From Jatrophihabitans sp. (lineage in GTDB: Bacteria > Actinomycetota > Actinomycetes > Mycobacteriales > Jatrophihabitantaceae), in assembly GCA_025927835.1 (NCBI GenBank), contig JAICKR010000001.1:1-64000 (forward strand): DNA of 64,000 nt. Direction: 5' to 3'. The translations under genes were made by a program, and so were the position numbers. Of this stretch, positions 62,723 through 64,000 are shown in pieces. The notes under the pieces are model-generated. The model ran no database searches. It was not told the DNA's origin and worked only from the letters and a program-made list of their open reading frames with translations. The first letter of the stretch is position 1. Each line of letters opens with the position of its first letter.

Positions 62723-64000
62723 ATGTCGGATGAGGTCTATGACGTCGTCGTGGTCGGCAGCGGGGCGGCCGGCATGGCGGCAGCGCTGGCCGCGTCCGCC
62801 AAGGGCCTGCACACCGTCGTCGTCGAGAAGGCGCCGCACTACGGCGGCTCGACGGCCCGCTCCGGCGGCGGAGTCTGGATCCCGAACAACGAGGTGTTGC
62901 GCCGGGACGGGGTCAAGGACACCCCCGAGGCCGCGCGCACCTACCTGCACGCGATCGTCGGCGACGTCGTGCCCGCCGAGCGCATCGACACCTACCTCGA
63001 GCGCGGCCCCGAAGCGCTCTCCTTCCTGCTCGCCAATACGCCGCTGCGCATGCAGTGGGTGCCGGACTACTCCGACTACTACCCCGAGGCGCCGGGTGGG
63101 CGTGTCGGCGGGCGTTCGGTGGAGCCGAAGCCGTTCAACCTGAGGAAGCTGGGAGCCGAGCGTGACCGGCTCGAGCCCGAGTACGGCAAGTCGCCGCTCA
63201 ACGTCGCGGTCACCCAGGCCGACTTTCGTTGGGCCACGCTGATGATGCGCACCCCGCGCGGTGTGCTGCGGGTGCTGCGCATCGGGCTGCGCTGGATCTG
63301 GGCGATGCTCACCCGGCAGGATCTCGTGGTCCGGGGCCAGGCGTTCTCGGGCATGCTGCGGCTCGGGCTGCTCGAGGCAGGAGTGCCCGTCCTGCTCGAC
63401 AGCCCGCTCGAGGACCTGCTCGTCGAGGACGGCGCGGTCACCGGCGTCGTGGTCAGCGCGGCCGACGGGAGACGCGAGCTGCGCGCACGGCACGGCGTGG
63501 TGCTCGCCGCGGGCGGGTTCGAGCACAACGCGGCGATGCGCCAGCAGTATCAGCGCGCGCCCATCGGCAGTGACTGGACGGTCGGCGCGGTCGCCAACAC
63601 CGGCGACGGCATTCGCGCCGGCGAACGGCTCGGTGCCGCGCTCGACCTCATGGAGGACTCCTGGTGGGGTCCGTCCATCCCGCTCACCGGCGGGCCCTGG
63701 TTCTGCCTGGCCGAGCGCACCTTGCCCGGCGGCATCATGATCAACGCACGCGGCGAGCGATTCATGAACGAGGCGCTGCCCTACGTCGAGGCTGTGCACC
63801 GGATGTATGGAGGCGAGTTCGGCCAGGGGGACGGGCCGGGCGAGAACATCCCGTGCTGGATGATCATCGACCAGCGCTACCGCAACCGATACGTGTTCGC
63901 CGGCGTGACGCCGCGGCGCCCGTTCCCGGGGCGCTGGTACAAGGCGGGCGTCATCAAGCGGGCCGGCTCGATCTCCGAGCTCGCCGAGAAGATCGGGGTG
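62723..64000 (+). CDS. kstD: 3-ketosteroid delta-1-dehydrogenase (truncated by window end)
   Basis: DVVVVGSGAAGMAAALAASAKGLHTVVVEKAPHYGGSTARSGGGVWIPNN; GGPWFCLAERTLPGGIMINARGERFMNEALPY. Confidence 0.93.
   Translation, partial: MSDEVYDVVVVGSGAAGMAAALAASAKGLHTVVVEKAPHYGGSTARSGGGVWIPNNEVLRRDGVKDTPEAARTYLHAIVGDVVPAERIDTYLERGPEALSFLLANTPLRMQWVPDYSDYYPEAPGGRVGGRSVEPKPFNLRKLGAERDRLEPEYGKSPLNVAVTQADFRWATLMMRTPRGVLRVLRIGLRWIWAMLTRQDLVVRGQAFSGMLRLGLLEAGVPVLLDSPLEDLLVEDGAVTGVVVSAADGRRELRARHGVVLAAGGFEHNAAMRQQYQRAPIGSDWTVGAVANTGDGIRAGERLGAALDLMEDSWWGPSIPLTGGPWFCLAERTLPGGIMINARGERFMNEALPYVEAVHRMYGGEFGQGDGPGENIPCWMIIDQRYRNRYVFAGVTPRRPFPGRWYKAGVIKRAGSISELAEKIGV

Noticed and set aside
62657-63799. N-terminal 380 aa of the 1041-aa minus ORF (60674-63799)
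   Set aside because: Antisense to kstD with no recognisable motifs; the real peptidase starts at the MGFGSFDEYL ATG at 62656.

Overview
This 64 kb window comes from a high-GC actinobacterial chromosome and is gene-dense, with many 4-bp start/stop overlaps. No rRNA, tRNA, CRISPR array or intact mobile element was recognised. Main blocks, left to right: (1) a histidine-utilisation operon (hutU 3' end, M20 amidohydrolase, hutF, hutI). (2) A minus-strand thiamine region with two TPP riboswitches: one upstream of thiO-thiS-thiG, the other between thiG and a CytX-like NCS1 permease - PsuG - PfkB kinase operon. thiE is divergent. (3) Two VOC proteins, a tandem pair of L,D-transpeptidase-like lipoproteins, a GAF histidine kinase and a class III cyclase/ATPase that looks 3'-truncated. 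(4) Transporters, a GST-family protein that seems to lack most of its thioredoxin domain, an EphD-like hydrolase-SDR fusion and WS/DGAT. (5) A CDF transporter, GuaB1, and an enoyl-CoA hydratase/AidB-like ACAD/TetR operon. (6) A steroid-catabolism locus: a KstR2/HIP-type cluster (fadA6-kstR2-ipdF-fadE30 divergent from fadD3-echA-3 ACADs-SnoaL) with a perfect KstR2-type box, followed by hsaADCB divergent from kshA-orf-kshB, and kstD at the right edge, with three KstR-type boxes. Most promising leads: the TPP-riboswitch-controlled permease/PsuG/PfkB operon, the small Cys-containing ORF between kshA and kshB, the NTF2-like ORFs in the steroid operons, and the two apparent gene-decay events. All calls come from reading the sequence and from family knowledge; no database search was run.
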